Assembly: GCF_900095265.1 (NCBI RefSeq) | Contig: NZ_LT607655.1 | Location: 154,914-218,913, forward strand | Reading direction: 5' to 3' | Length of the DNA: 64,000 nucleotides | From: Janthinobacterium sp. UMAB-56 | GTDB lineage: Bacteria; Pseudomonadota; Gammaproteobacteria; Burkholderiales; Burkholderiaceae_D | Part shown: piece by piece, positions 55,722 to 64,000 of the stretch | How positions within the stretch are numbered: position 1 is the first letter of the stretch | Layout of the letters: every line of letters starts with the position of its first letter | Made by a program: the position numbers and the translations under genes | The notes under the pieces: generated by a model | Database searches by the model: none | What the model was told of the DNA's origin: nothing | The model's input: only the letters and a program-made list of their open reading frames with translations

Positions 55722-56312
55722 TTAGCGCGGCACGTAGCGCCAGCCGGCGCTTTCCAGCATGAAGGTCAGTTCCGTCTTGATGCCTTCAGGACGGCTCGGC
55801 ATGCTCAGCATTGCGTCGCACGCCACGTAGCCCGTCGAGCGCCTGACTTCGCACTCGTTCATGGCCGTGACTTGCATGGTGCTCTGCGCATCCTGCATCT
55901 GCGCATCCTTGGCCAGTTCAGGATTGCGTGCCACTTCTTCCTTGGCCCACGCTCGGACCATGGCTTGCGCCTCGGCCGGCGACGGTCCCGCGAACTTGGC
56001 GCGTTTGCGTTCGACGCCGACCCAGGTGTCGCCCTCTTTACGCAAGGGCAATACATTAAAGCCATCGCGCATGCCGGCGCTCATGCGCACCAGGCACACC
56101 ACTTCTCCTGGCACTTCCAGCGAATCCTGGCAACCCTGCAGGCTGGTGACCTTGATGGCGAACGGCATGCTCGATTGCGTCCTGGCTTGTGTCTTGGCCA
56201 CGCCCGCCTGCACGGCGGCGTGGATTTGTTCGAGTGTCGGCATGGTGCTCGCCTGGGCCGGCAAGGCGGCGAACAGGACGGCGGCGGTCAGGGCGAAGAA
56301 AGTCAGGCGCAT
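55722..56312 (-). CDS. Hypothetical secreted protein
   Basis: A 196-residue protein with a signal peptide (FFALTAAVLFAALPAQA). It has four cysteines in the mature part (GCQDS, VVCLVR, NECEV, ACDAM), which could form disulfides in the periplasm. The middle is helical and charged (VERKRAKFAGPSPAEAQAMV, KEEVARNPELAKDAQ). No family recognised. It is transcribed after the hxlR-type gene (62 bases), which may be chance. Confidence 0.65.
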   Translation of the reverse strand: MRLTFFALTAAVLFAALPAQASTMPTLEQIHAAVQAGVAKTQARTQSSMPFAIKVTSLQGCQDSLEVPGEVVCLVRMSAGMRDGFNVLPLRKEGDTWVGVERKRAKFAGPSPAEAQAMVRAWAKEEVARNPELAKDAQMQDAQSTMQVTAMNECEVRRSTGYVACDAMLSMPSRPEGIKTELTFMLESAGWRYVPR

Positions 56313-56373
56313 GGGTATCGAGAGTAGTGAGCTAAGGCCGGCAGTCTAGCACTTTGCATAAAAACAGCTGTTT

Positions 56374-56739
56374 CTATACAGACATCTGCCCGGCATCGGG
56401 CGCGAGAAATACGCCACCCGCGTCTGCCTGCCCGCGCAAACGCAGGCCGATGCCGCGCAGCATCTCCACCAGGCCCTGCAGGCGCAGGCCCTCGTCCGTC
56501 AAGCGGTACTCGACCTTGACGGGCACTTCCGCGTAGACGGTGCGCGTCAGCAAGCCCGCCTCTTCCAGCGCGCGCAAGTCCAGGGTCAGCATGCGCTGCG
56601 AGATATTCGGCACGGCGCGGCGAATGTCGCTGAAGCGCTTCGGTCCGACCATCAGATAGCTGAGCAGCACTATGCGCCAGCGCCCGCCCAGCAAACGCAT
56701 GGCCTCTTCTACTGCACAGCCGGAGACATTCTGTTTCAT
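56374..56739 (-). CDS. HxlR-family transcriptional regulator
   Basis: A 121-residue winged-helix regulator: CAVEEAMRLLGGRWRIVLLS, GPKRFSDIRRAVPNISQRML, TLDLRALEEAGLLTRTVY, VEYRLTDEGLRLQGLVEML. The Cys at residue 7 fits redox- or aldehyde-sensing HxlR proteins. ATG 56739 has AGGAAG upstream. Its start lies only a few bases from the truncated glutathione S-transferase on the other strand, so the normal intergenic promoter region seems to have been lost. Confidence 0.87.
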   Translation of the reverse strand: MKQNVSGCAVEEAMRLLGGRWRIVLLSYLMVGPKRFSDIRRAVPNISQRMLTLDLRALEEAGLLTRTVYAEVPVKVEYRLTDEGLRLQGLVEMLRGIGLRLRGQADAGGVFLAPDAGQMSV

Positions 56740-56741
56740 CG

Positions 56742-57262
56742 TTCGCTTCCTACCTGGAAAGCATGGCGATCCTGCTGCACCTGGCCGCGCGCGCGCCGGA
56801 GAGCGGCCTGGGCTATGCACAGGGCACGCCGCAGTACGACCGCCTGAACAGCGTACTTTCCTTTTTGCACACGACCTTCACGCCGCCTTCATTCCCGCCT
56901 TCCAGGCGTCGCGCGCGGCACCGGACGATGCGCGTGCAGCCGTCTGGCGCGAGATGGCCGTCGAGAAGGTCAACAAGGGCCTGGCGCACCTGGAGCGCGT
57001 GCTCGCTGACCGCGCCTGGCTTGCCTCCGATGCCGCGCCGACCATCGCCGACGCCTACCTGGCCGCCACGGCGCGCTGGGCCGAACCGCTGCAACTGGCC
57101 AGCCTGGCCGACTATCCGCACGTGGCGCGCGTGCTGGCCGCGCTGGAACAAGACCCCGGCATCCGCTTCGCCCACGCCATCGAGGATGGCTTGCCAGCCG
57201 CCAGCCAGGGCGGTTTCCGGGGTCACGTGGCGCTCGACCAACTGGCCACTCCAGCCGGATAA
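56742..57262 (+). pseudogene. Glutathione S-transferase remnant, N-terminal deletion plus frameshift
   Basis: Two frames together give the C-terminal part of a GST. The first reads ASYLESMAILLHLAARAPES up to LSFLHTTF (about 56883). The second continues HAAFIPAFQASRAAPDDARA, MAVEKVNKGLAHLERVLADR, APTIADAYLAATARWAEPL and LASLADYPHVARVLAALEQD to the stop at 57262. Joining them needs one extra base near 56883 (TTCAC for TTCCAC). The thioredoxin-like N-terminal domain of about 60 residues is missing; the homology begins right beside the hxlR start. Both lesions make function very unlikely. Confidence 0.75.
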
Positions 57263-57380
57263 CCGGCGGTCAACTCGCGCAGCAAGCGCGGCTTTATTGC
57301 TATGATGTCGGGCTGCCGGCGGTACAGCCGGCCACGTCAATACCATATCGATAACGTCGTCATAAAAATCGGGAGTTTGA

Positions 57381-59471
57381 ATGAGTTTACGTCTGCTGCT
57401 CTTAGGAGCATTCAGTGCCGCCATGGCCACCACCGCCGTTGCTGCAAATCCGGCACTGGCCGCGCCACGCGGTTTCACCGTGGAAGACATGGTGGCCATG
57501 GAACGCGTGGGGAGTCCCGTGCTGTCGCCGGACGCCACGCGCGTCGTCTACACGGTGCGCACCACCAACCTGGACAAAAACCGCGGCAACACGCAGCTGT
57601 GGATGATCGACCTGCGCGCGCCCAACGCGGCGCCGCGCCAGCTCACGCGTGGCGAAGCCAGCGCCAGCGACCCGCAATGGTCGCCGAACGGCGACGCCAT
57701 CTACTTTCTCTCGGGCCGCTCCGGCTCTTCGCAAGTGTGGCAGCTGCCCCTGAATGGCGGCGAAGCGGCCAAGGTCACCGACCTGGCGCTGGACGTCGAC
57801 ACCTACCGCTTGTCGCCGCAGGGCGACCGCCTGGCCTTCAGCATGGGCGTCTTCCTCGATTGCGCGGATCTCGCCTGCACGAAAAAACGCCTCGATGAAA
57901 AAGCGAAAAACAAGGCGAGCGGCATGGTCTACGACCAGATGTTCGTGCGCCACTGGGATACCTGGGCCGACGGCCGGCGCAATGTGCTGTACTCGGCGCC
58001 CATCGACGCCACCGGCAAGGTCAGCGCCGCGCCCGTGAGCCTGAGTGGCACCCTCGACGGCGACGCGCCATCGAAACCGTTCGGCGACAACGGCGAATAC
58101 CACTTCAGCCCGGACGGCAAGACGCTAGCCTTTTCCGTGCGCGTGGCCGGCAGCAAGGAAGCGTGGTCGACCAACTTCGACGTCTACACGATACCGGCCG
58201 CCGGCGGCCAGGCGCCGCGCAATCTCACCGCCGACAATCCGGCCTGGGATGCGAAAGCCACCTACTCGCCCGATGGCCGTACCCTGGCGTATGTCGCCAT
58301 GACCAAGCCGGGCTTCGAGGCGGACCGCTTCCACCTGGTCTTGATGGATGTCGCCACTGGCAAGAAACGCACCCTGGCCGATGACTGGGACCGTTCCGTG
58401 GCCGACTTCCGCTGGACGCCGGACAGCAAGGCCTTCCTGGTCGCCGCCGATGACGTGGGCCAGCACCGCCTGTTCCACATCGACGCGACCAGCGGCAAGG
58501 TCAATGCGCTGACAGGCAAGGGCGCCGTGGGCGGCTTCGACGTGCGCGGCAACACCATCGTGCTGGCGCAAGCCAACCTGGCCTCGGGCGCGCAGCTGTA
58601 CACGCGTAAACTCGACGTAAAGTCGGAAAACGCGCCGATGGTCCAGCTGACGAAACAGAATGCGCAAGCGCTGGCCGATGTGCGTTTCGGCGAATATGAA
58701 CAGTTCTCGTTCGCCGGCGCGAATGGCGAAACCGTCTACGGCCACGTCATGAAACCGTGGAATGCCAAGGCCGGTGAAAAGTATCCGATCGCTTTCCTCG
58801 TCCACGGCGGCCCGCAAGGCAGTTTTGGCAATAGCTGGAGCTACCGCTGGAATCCGCAAGTGTATGCGGGCGCTGGCTACGCCACCGTCTTCATCGACTT
58901 CCACGGCTCCACCGGCTATGGCCAGAAGTTCACCGATTCCATCAGCGGCGACTGGGGCGGCAAGCCGCTGATCGACCTGCAGAAGGGCCTGGAAGCGGCC
59001 ACCAAGAAGTTCCCATGGCTGGACCGCGAACGCAGCTGCGCGCTGGGTGCCTCGTACGGCGGCTACATGATGAACTGGATCGCCGGCAACTGGCCGGACG
59101 GCTTCAAATGCCTGGTCAACCACGACGGCGTGTTCGACAACCGCGGCATGGCTTACGCAACGGAAGAACTGTGGTTTACCGAGTGGGAAAACGGCGGCCC
59201 GTACTACGATGCGCCAGCCAAGCACGAGCAGTTCAATCCCGTCAACTTCGTGAAAAACTGGAAGACGCCGATGCTGGTGGTGCAGGGCGACCTGGACTTC
59301 CGCATCCCCACGGCGCAAGGCCTGGGCACCTTCACGGCGCTGCAGCGCCAGGGTATCCCGAGCAAGCTGCTGGTCTTCCCGGACGAAAACCACTGGGTGC
59401 TGAAACCGGCAAACTCGCTGCTGTGGCATCACACCGTTTTGGATTGGTTGAATACCTACACGAAGAAGTAA
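57381..59471 (+). CDS. S9 family prolyl-oligopeptidase-type peptidase, secreted
   Basis: A 696-residue serine peptidase with a signal peptide (LLLLGAFSAAMATTAVAANP). An N-terminal beta-propeller of PD40-type blades (GSPVLSPDATRVVYTV, DPQWSPNGDAIYFLSGRSG, YSPDGRTLAYVAMT) is followed by the alpha/beta-hydrolase domain from about residue 440: FLVHGGPQGSFGNSW, the catalytic Ser558 in LGASYGGYMMNWIAG, Asp in VQGDLDFRIPTAQG and His in FPDENHWVLKP. Such enzymes are dipeptidyl or acylaminoacyl peptidases. Convergent with the next gene; a nested inverted repeat lies between. Confidence 0.93.
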   Translation: MSLRLLLLGAFSAAMATTAVAANPALAAPRGFTVEDMVAMERVGSPVLSPDATRVVYTVRTTNLDKNRGNTQLWMIDLRAPNAAPRQLTRGEASASDPQWSPNGDAIYFLSGRSGSSQVWQLPLNGGEAAKVTDLALDVDTYRLSPQGDRLAFSMGVFLDCADLACTKKRLDEKAKNKASGMVYDQMFVRHWDTWADGRRNVLYSAPIDATGKVSAAPVSLSGTLDGDAPSKPFGDNGEYHFSPDGKTLAFSVRVAGSKEAWSTNFDVYTIPAAGGQAPRNLTADNPAWDAKATYSPDGRTLAYVAMTKPGFEADRFHLVLMDVATGKKRTLADDWDRSVADFRWTPDSKAFLVAADDVGQHRLFHIDATSGKVNALTGKGAVGGFDVRGNTIVLAQANLASGAQLYTRKLDVKSENAPMVQLTKQNAQALADVRFGEYEQFSFAGANGETVYGHVMKPWNAKAGEKYPIAFLVHGGPQGSFGNSWSYRWNPQVYAGAGYATVFIDFHGSTGYGQKFTDSISGDWGGKPLIDLQKGLEAATKKFPWLDRERSCALGASYGGYMMNWIAGNWPDGFKCLVNHDGVFDNRGMAYATEELWFTEWENGGPYYDAPAKHEQFNPVNFVKNWKTPMLVVQGDLDFRIPTAQGLGTFTALQRQGIPSKLLVFPDENHWVLKPANSLLWHHTVLDWLNTYTKK

Positions 59472-59481
59472 GCTGAAATCC

Positions 59482-59547
59482 GGGGTCAGACCCAACGGGG
59501 GAATACGTCCCAGTGGGACGTATTCCGATCGCGAAGCGACTGACCCC
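59482..59547. repeat. Nested inverted repeat between convergent genes
   Basis: Outer arms GGGGTCAG (59482-59489) and CTGACCCC (59540-59547) enclose a perfect 12-bp stem (59500-59511 against 59515-59526, GGAATACGTCCC) with a 3-base loop. The GGGGTCAGACCC opening resembles dispersed intergenic repeats I recall from Oxalobacteraceae, but I cannot search for them. It lies just after the peptidase gene and could act as a two-way terminator. Confidence 0.7.
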
Positions 59548-59605
59548 TGCTCTACGCTAGCCGCACAGCTCACGCCTGCGGCTTTTTTACGTCTGTCAAA
59601 CTACA

Positions 59606-61660
59606 TCAATACGTATTGAGCGCCTTGGCGAACTTCACGATCCACAAACGGTTCGGGCGCTCGCGGTCGTCGCCACGCCCCACGCGGATGCTGTTGCCTG
59701 CGGTGCAGCCGGTGGCAGCGCTGGTGACGATGGCGCCGTTCACGTCGACCGTGCACTTGGTCACGTCGGCGTCCGCCACTTCCACGCCATTCGCGTCAAA
59801 GATCTTGGTTTTCAGGCCAAAGTCATTGTCATTGGCCAGTGCGATGGTGGAGTCGTCCACCAGGGCCAGGCCCTCGGCCTTTTCCGCCGCCCAGCCGATG
59901 GCGTTCAAGTCCAGCAGCAGCGTTTTCTTCAGCGGCGTTACGGCGGTCCAGTCGGCGCCATTGACGGCCACGCCGCCCATGCTGCTTTTCTCCAGATCCG
60001 AGGTCGTCGCGTTGAAGGCAGCGGCCGCGATATCGGTGGCGCCCTTCAATTCGACCAGCATCAGTTTATTAAATACCTTGCCCGACGGCGCGGCGCCCTG
60101 TTCGATGACGAGGAACTTGCCGCCGCCCAGCGCCACCATGTCGCCCAGCTTGGCATTGCCCGTGCGGCCATCCTGGTAGTCGGCCCCGTTGAGCGGATAG
60201 GCGTACATCTTGCCGCTGGTGCCGGTCGTCGGATCGAACTCGATCCAGCGCGTGAAGCGGGCGAAGCGCTCGACCTGTTCATTCTTCTTCGTCACCGTGT
60301 AGGGCGCGCTGCCGTCAGACAAAGGGCTTTGCAGGAAGGCGTACAGCCTGTCGTTGCTGGTATCTAAGGTCATGCCTTCCATGCCGCGATTCGCGCGGCG
60401 CTTGGCGAACAGCGCAGGCAAGCCCTTGCCCGGCTCGTACTTGGCCTGGATGACGCCCGTGGCGGCATCGATCTTGACGATGAAGGGACCGTATTCGTCG
60501 GACACCCACAGCGCATTACGCTTGGCGTCGACGACAATGGCTTCCGAATCGAGTCCACCTGCATTGAAGACAGCCTTGCCGGCCGCATCGAATTTCATCA
60601 CATCCATGACGGGAATCTCGGCCGAATTGCCGACCGCGCCCACGGGCACGGGCAAGCCCGAACTGTTGAGCGTGGCCGACACCTTGATCGGCGTCGACGA
60701 AGCCAGCACGGCACCGTTCTTGCCCACGGTGATCACGCCGAAGGAAGGGGTAAAACTGGGCGACGGGAAGATCTTGCTGCCGCTGCTGCCCTTGCCCGAC
60801 GGGTCGGACAGCAGCGGGCCGTCGCCGTTCGGGCCACGGTCCGTCAAGCCATAGAATTCCAGGTCGCCGTTCGCGTTCTTGCCCTTGTAGGCCAGTCCCG
60901 AACCGTAGGATGGCAAGAAGCCGTTCGGAAATTCCGCCTTGACCTTGGCATTCGCACCTTCGTACGGCACGTAGAATTTGTCGGCCGCCTGGATCTGGTA
61001 GCGCGTCACGGTGACTTTCACTTCGCCCACGGGGTTGGCCTGCGTCAGGGCTTCGTTGACGGGCGCGCCCACCTTGGAAGCAAGGGTATCTTCGAAATGC
61101 TCGCGCACGAGGGCGCGCCGCTCACCGTCGACCGTGCGGCCGGCGAATTTCCCGCCTAACGCGGCCAGATGTGTGGCCAGGGCCGTGTTGAATACGCTGG
61201 GAACGGCGTTGAAATCCAGCGCTTTGCCCGCCAGCGCCGCCTTCACTTCGGCTGTCAGCCTGATGCCGTTCGACGGATCGCTGTCTTCATCGAGCAATTG
61301 CAACGCCAGCAGGCGGTTGACGACCTTGTCATCGGCTACATTCGTGCTGGCGGCCAGTGTCAGCGGCGTGACGACGGCACCGCATGGCGCCGAGCCCAGG
61401 ACCAGGCCGCCCACGCTGAAAGCCACCGTATCGCCGGGGAGACAAAGGAATTCGCCCTTGGCATTGGTGCTGGCCTTGGTTGCGCTGCCAGCCACGCAAT
61501 CGAGACCTTCCACCGCGCCGTCGAGGAACACGCCTGTTTGCGCCACGGGCTTGGAAGGCTCCGCCGGCGTCGTGTCGCTGCCGCCGCAAGCGGCCAGGGC
61601 CAGGCCGGCGGCGATGGCCAGCAGGGTCAGTTTGGGGATCGACGTTACGGCAGTGTTCAT
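59606..61660 (-). CDS. Esterase-like-activity-of-phytase family lipoprotein
   Basis: A 684-residue lipoprotein: signal and lipobox in LLAIAAGLALAACGGSDTTP. The N-terminal part (VFLDGAVEGLDCVAGSATKA) is a short domain often seen in surface lipoproteins. From about residue 220 it reads as the esterase-like activity of phytase domain: GSGLAYKGKNANGDLEFYGL, TDRGPNGDGPLLSDPSGKG, LDSEAIVVDAKRNALWVSDE, GMEGMTLDTSNDRLYAFLQS and a final DDRERPNRLWIVKFAKALN. The substrate is unknown. It follows the AraC1 gene on the same strand by 71 bases. Confidence 0.87.
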   Translation of the reverse strand: MNTAVTSIPKLTLLAIAAGLALAACGGSDTTPAEPSKPVAQTGVFLDGAVEGLDCVAGSATKASTNAKGEFLCLPGDTVAFSVGGLVLGSAPCGAVVTPLTLAASTNVADDKVVNRLLALQLLDEDSDPSNGIRLTAEVKAALAGKALDFNAVPSVFNTALATHLAALGGKFAGRTVDGERRALVREHFEDTLASKVGAPVNEALTQANPVGEVKVTVTRYQIQAADKFYVPYEGANAKVKAEFPNGFLPSYGSGLAYKGKNANGDLEFYGLTDRGPNGDGPLLSDPSGKGSSGSKIFPSPSFTPSFGVITVGKNGAVLASSTPIKVSATLNSSGLPVPVGAVGNSAEIPVMDVMKFDAAGKAVFNAGGLDSEAIVVDAKRNALWVSDEYGPFIVKIDAATGVIQAKYEPGKGLPALFAKRRANRGMEGMTLDTSNDRLYAFLQSPLSDGSAPYTVTKKNEQVERFARFTRWIEFDPTTGTSGKMYAYPLNGADYQDGRTGNAKLGDMVALGGGKFLVIEQGAAPSGKVFNKLMLVELKGATDIAAAAFNATTSDLEKSSMGGVAVNGADWTAVTPLKKTLLLDLNAIGWAAEKAEGLALVDDSTIALANDNDFGLKTKIFDANGVEVADADVTKCTVDVNGAIVTSAATGCTAGNSIRVGRGDDRERPNRLWIVKFAKALNTY

Positions 61661-61731
61661 GCATTCCTCGGCTAAGGTGGGATTGAAGCCGAGGAGGATA
61701 ACTGTTCAAAGTGACAAGCCCGTGACAGTCC

Positions 61732-62658
61732 TCAGGCCTGTGGCATATCCGCCACGGGCCCGCCGATGCCGCCAAAACGGCCATCGGCCTGACGCCGAAA
61801 CTCCTTCGGTGTGACGCCCTTCACCTGCAGGAAGCGGCGGTTGAAATTGGCCACGTTTTGGAAGCCCACGTCGTAGCAGACGTTCGACACATAGTGGTCC
61901 GTATCCATCAGCAGCTGGCAGGCCTTGTTGATGCGCAGACGGCTGATGAAATCCGTGAAGCTGTTGCCCGTCGCCTTGCGGAAGAAGCGCGAGAATTTAC
62001 TCAGCGACATGCCCACCTGCTCGGCCAGCATTTCCGCCGAAATCGGCTCGCGATAATTGTCCGTGATGTAGTTGAGGACGGAATTGACCTTGGCCAGTGT
62101 GGCGTCATCGTCATACGAACGCAGGGAAGCGCTCGACAGCAAACGGTAATTGGCGGTGCGCGCCAGTTTGCTCATCAGCTGGACGAATTCGGCAAAGCGC
62201 TCGGCGCCATGCGTGACGCGGATGCGCGCCAGATGCTGCTCCGCTTCCACTCCCATCTCGAAAAACTCCACGCCATAGCTGGAGCGTTCCAGCAGCGGCA
62301 GCAGTTCGCGCAATTCGGGGAGGAGGCGCGCGGCGCCCGTCAGTGGCGCGTGGGCGAATTGCACGATCATGTCGCGCAGCGCCACGCCGCCTTCCGGCAT
62401 GACGTTGGAAATCCAGTTGTGCGGCAGACGCGGGCCCGTCAGCACCAGGTGGCCGGGCGAGAACTCGCCGATATAGTCGCCCACGAACAATCGTCCGCTG
62501 GTGGCGACGATCAGGTGCAGCTCATACTCTTCATGGCAATGCCAGCGCACGCGCGAGCTGGGATAGCCATGTTCCAGGTAATTGATGATGCCATCGTAGC
62601 TTTCGCGTTCCAGTTCGGGCGCCTTGCGCTCGCTGTCCTTCTGCCATAGGTGTTCCAT
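61732..62658 (-). CDS. AraC-family regulator, paralogue 1
   Basis: A 308-residue regulator with an N-terminal cupin-like sensor (VRWHCHEEYELHLIVATSGR, GDYIGEFSPGHLVLTGPRLP) and C-terminal helix-turn-helix pair (LAEQVGMSLSKFSRFFRKAT, then VSNVCYDVGFQNVANFNRRF). ATG 62658 (MEHLWQKD) chosen. It is a tandem paralogue of the next gene: the sensor blocks and the HTH are near-identical, e.g. both contain NSFTDF and RINKACQLLM. It follows paralogue 2 by 55 bases and is likely cotranscribed with the mannitol-dehydrogenase-type gene. Confidence 0.92.
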   Translation of the reverse strand: MEHLWQKDSERKAPELERESYDGIINYLEHGYPSSRVRWHCHEEYELHLIVATSGRLFVGDYIGEFSPGHLVLTGPRLPHNWISNVMPEGGVALRDMIVQFAHAPLTGAARLLPELRELLPLLERSSYGVEFFEMGVEAEQHLARIRVTHGAERFAEFVQLMSKLARTANYRLLSSASLRSYDDDATLAKVNSVLNYITDNYREPISAEMLAEQVGMSLSKFSRFFRKATGNSFTDFISRLRINKACQLLMDTDHYVSNVCYDVGFQNVANFNRRFLQVKGVTPKEFRRQADGRFGGIGGPVADMPQA

Positions 62659-62713
62659 GCTCGTCTCTCCCAGGCTGTCCCCGCCTGTGCCATCCAATGT
62701 ACCTTAAAAAACC

Positions 62714-63631
62714 TCAGGCGCCAAAACGGCCCAGCGCCTGCTGGCGAAACTCCTTCGGCGTCATGCCCTTCAATTCCAGGAAGCGCCGGTTGAAGTTGGC
62801 CACATTATTAAAACCTGCCTCGTAGCAGATGTTGCTGACATAGCGCTCCGTTTCCATCAGCAGCTGGCAAGCCTTGTTGATGCGCAGGCGGTTGACGAAG
62901 TCCGTGAAGCTGTTGCCCGTGGCGCTGCGAAAGAAGCGCGAAAACGTACGCTCGGGCATGTCCACCTGCTCGGCCAGCTGCTTGAGCGAGAATTGGCTGC
63001 TGTAATTGTGCACGATGAAGTTGATGGCCGAGCTGATGCGCGCCAGAGCCACGTCGTCGTCGCTCGATTGCATGGGCACCATCGACAGCAGCTGGTAGTC
63101 GCTGGTCTGCGCCAGCTCGCCCAGCAGGGTCAGAAATTCGATGAAGCGCGGCAAGCCGCTGCTGTCGCGGATACGCTGGAAGCGCCGCAACGACTGTGCG
63201 CTGACGCCGAAAAATTCCACGCCGTGCAAGGAACGCTGCAGCAGCGGAAAAATATCCTTCAATTCGGGAATGGCGGCCGCCATCGACGCCAGCGGCGCAT
63301 GGCCAAACTGGATCACCATGTCGCGCAAGGCCACGCCTTCCGGCGGCGCGCCTAGCGATACCCAGTTATGCGGCACGCGCGGCCCCGTCAGCACCAGGTG
63401 GCCAGGCGTGAACTGGCCGATGTAGTCGCCCACGAAAACCTTGCCGCTGCTCTCGACGATCAGGTGCAGTTCATACTCGTCGTGGTAGTGCCAGCGCACC
63501 AGCGAATTCGGAAAGCCGTGCTCCAGGTAGCGGATGAAACCAAAACTGCCTTTCGGCTCGAAACCGGGCGTGGCATTGCGCTGCTGTTCCAGCTCCATCT
63601 GCGGCAACGAAGCATCGGCTTTGCGTGGCAT
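62714..63631 (-). CDS. AraC-family regulator, paralogue 2
   Basis: A 305-residue regulator of the same type as paralogue 1: sensor VRWHYHDEYELHLIVESSGK, then GDYIGQFTPGHLVLTGPRVP, and the DNA-binding part LAEQVDMPERTFSRFFRSAT with VSNICYEAGFNNVANFNRRF. The ATG at 63631 (MPRKADASL) has a strong GGGGGGAGGG ribosome-binding site and starts 16 bases after the stop of the mannitol-dehydrogenase-type gene, so it belongs to that operon and probably regulates sugar-alcohol genes. Confidence 0.93.
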   Translation of the reverse strand: MPRKADASLPQMELEQQRNATPGFEPKGSFGFIRYLEHGFPNSLVRWHYHDEYELHLIVESSGKVFVGDYIGQFTPGHLVLTGPRVPHNWVSLGAPPEGVALRDMVIQFGHAPLASMAAAIPELKDIFPLLQRSLHGVEFFGVSAQSLRRFQRIRDSSGLPRFIEFLTLLGELAQTSDYQLLSMVPMQSSDDDVALARISSAINFIVHNYSSQFSLKQLAEQVDMPERTFSRFFRSATGNSFTDFVNRLRINKACQLLMETERYVSNICYEAGFNNVANFNRRFLELKGMTPKEFRQQALGRFGA

Positions 63632-63647
63632 GGCGCGCCCTCCCCCC

Positions 63648-64000
63648 TCAAGCGGCGATCTGTTCCAGCGCCCCGCGCGCGCCCAGCCCATACAGGCTGG
63701 CCAGCGCATGCGCCACGGCCTGCGTGAAGGCGGGCGTGTCGCTCAAGTCGCCGAACAGTTCGCGCAAGGACAGCAGCGCTGCGGCATCCGTCCCGCCCTG
63801 CAGCGCCAGCGCGCGCAGGCGCACCGCATACGGATCGTTCAAGGGCATCTCGCGTCCCTGCTCGTCGTGGCCTTCCAGATAGCGGAACCAGCACGCCACC
63901 GTGAAGGCCAGCAGCGTGATGGCGCCGCCCTGCGCCAGTGCTTCACGCACGGAAGGCAGCACGAATTTCGGGATGCGCGCGGAGCCTTCCGTGCCGATGC
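63648..64000 (-). CDS. Mannitol dehydrogenase family protein, C-terminal part (cut by window edge)
   Basis: The last 116 codons of a polyol or hexuronate dehydrogenase. IGTEGSARIPKFVLPSVREA matches the mannitol/fructuronate dehydrogenase C-terminal signature (GSxKxPxFxLPSxREAL), followed by AFTVACWFRYLEGHDEQGRE, PLNDPYAVRLRALAL and LRELFGDLSDTPAFTQAV. Family members oxidise mannitol, arabinitol or sorbitol, or reduce fructuronate; the N-terminal Rossmann domain is outside the window. It is followed directly by the AraC paralogue 2 gene. Confidence 0.9.
   Translation of the reverse strand, partial: IGTEGSARIPKFVLPSVREALAQGGAITLLAFTVACWFRYLEGHDEQGREMPLNDPYAVRLRALALQGGTDAAALLSLRELFGDLSDTPAFTQAVAHALASLYGLGARGALEQIAA

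Noticed and set aside
55474-55725. 83-codon plus-strand frame in the stretch before the secreted protein
   Set aside because: No ribosome-binding site, no family, low-complexity Arg/Gly/Ala sequence typical of non-coding GC-rich DNA.

Overview
The window looks like chromosomal DNA of a motile, GC-rich betaproteobacterium of the Oxalobacteraceae (Janthinobacterium/Massilia/Duganella type). The grounds are an FlhDC-headed motility and chemotaxis block, the DUF3460-scpA-panC and apbC-metG neighbourhoods, and the GC-rich codon use. Genus is an inference from protein style and gene order. I see no prophage, insertion sequence, CRISPR array or plasmid function, so this is mostly ordinary core chromosome with a few accessory patches.

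Layout. 1-14.6 kb is housekeeping: the 5' end of a tRNA-Ala gene with its promoter, gltX, a lysR/lysA divergent pair, a phospholipase-D lipoprotein, an alkaline-phosphatase-superfamily enzyme, a DUF4399 protein, apbC, metG, a GNAT acetyltransferase, DUF3460, scpA and panC. 14.8-27.8 kb, all on the minus strand, is the motility block. In transcription order it reads flhD-flhC-(membrane methyltransferase)-motA-motB-CheZ-like-cheY-cheA-cheW-mcp-cheR-cheD-cheB-cheY. 28.4-31.1 kb is tryptophan catabolism: kynU, kynA and an alpha/beta hydrolase sitting where kynB might be expected. 31.2-36.5 kb holds poorly characterised genes: a MORN-type repeat protein, a leucine-rich-repeat protein, a secreted protein, a hydrolase and a small membrane protein. 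36.6-42.5 kb has htpG with a sigma-32-type promoter, a MocR regulator divergent from an EamA exporter, and a PLP aminotransferase. 42.8-44.1 kb is a REC-PAS-GGDEF protein.

44.1-49.3 kb is the most interesting metabolic locus. It is a tight minus-strand operon of an alkyl-DHAP-synthase-like flavoprotein, a GlpD-like dehydrogenase, a 105-codon gene that seems to start at ATC, and an FGGY kinase, with a divergent AraC regulator. The three enzymes together could form an ether-glycerolipid catabolic route. 50.6-55.3 kb has a 3-hydroxybutyrate dehydrogenase, a DUF2071 protein, an Aer-like receptor and an HD-GYP protein. 55.7-64 kb has a secreted protein, an HxlR regulator beside a twice-broken glutathione S-transferase, an S9 peptidase, a phytase-esterase-like lipoprotein, two tandem paralogous AraC regulators and the 3' end of a mannitol-dehydrogenase-family gene.

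Non-coding structure stands out. Two ~114-bp three-tier inverted repeats (7867-7980 and 16495-16608) keep their pairing although the outer arm sequences differ, and each lies within about 10 bases of a minus-strand stop codon. A nested inverted repeat (59482-59547) lies between convergent genes. A rare AT-rich motif occurs three times, twice between flhD and kynU and once before the GGDEF gene. Long near-perfect palindromes lie upstream of flhD and upstream of the lipoprotein gene at 14094-14540.
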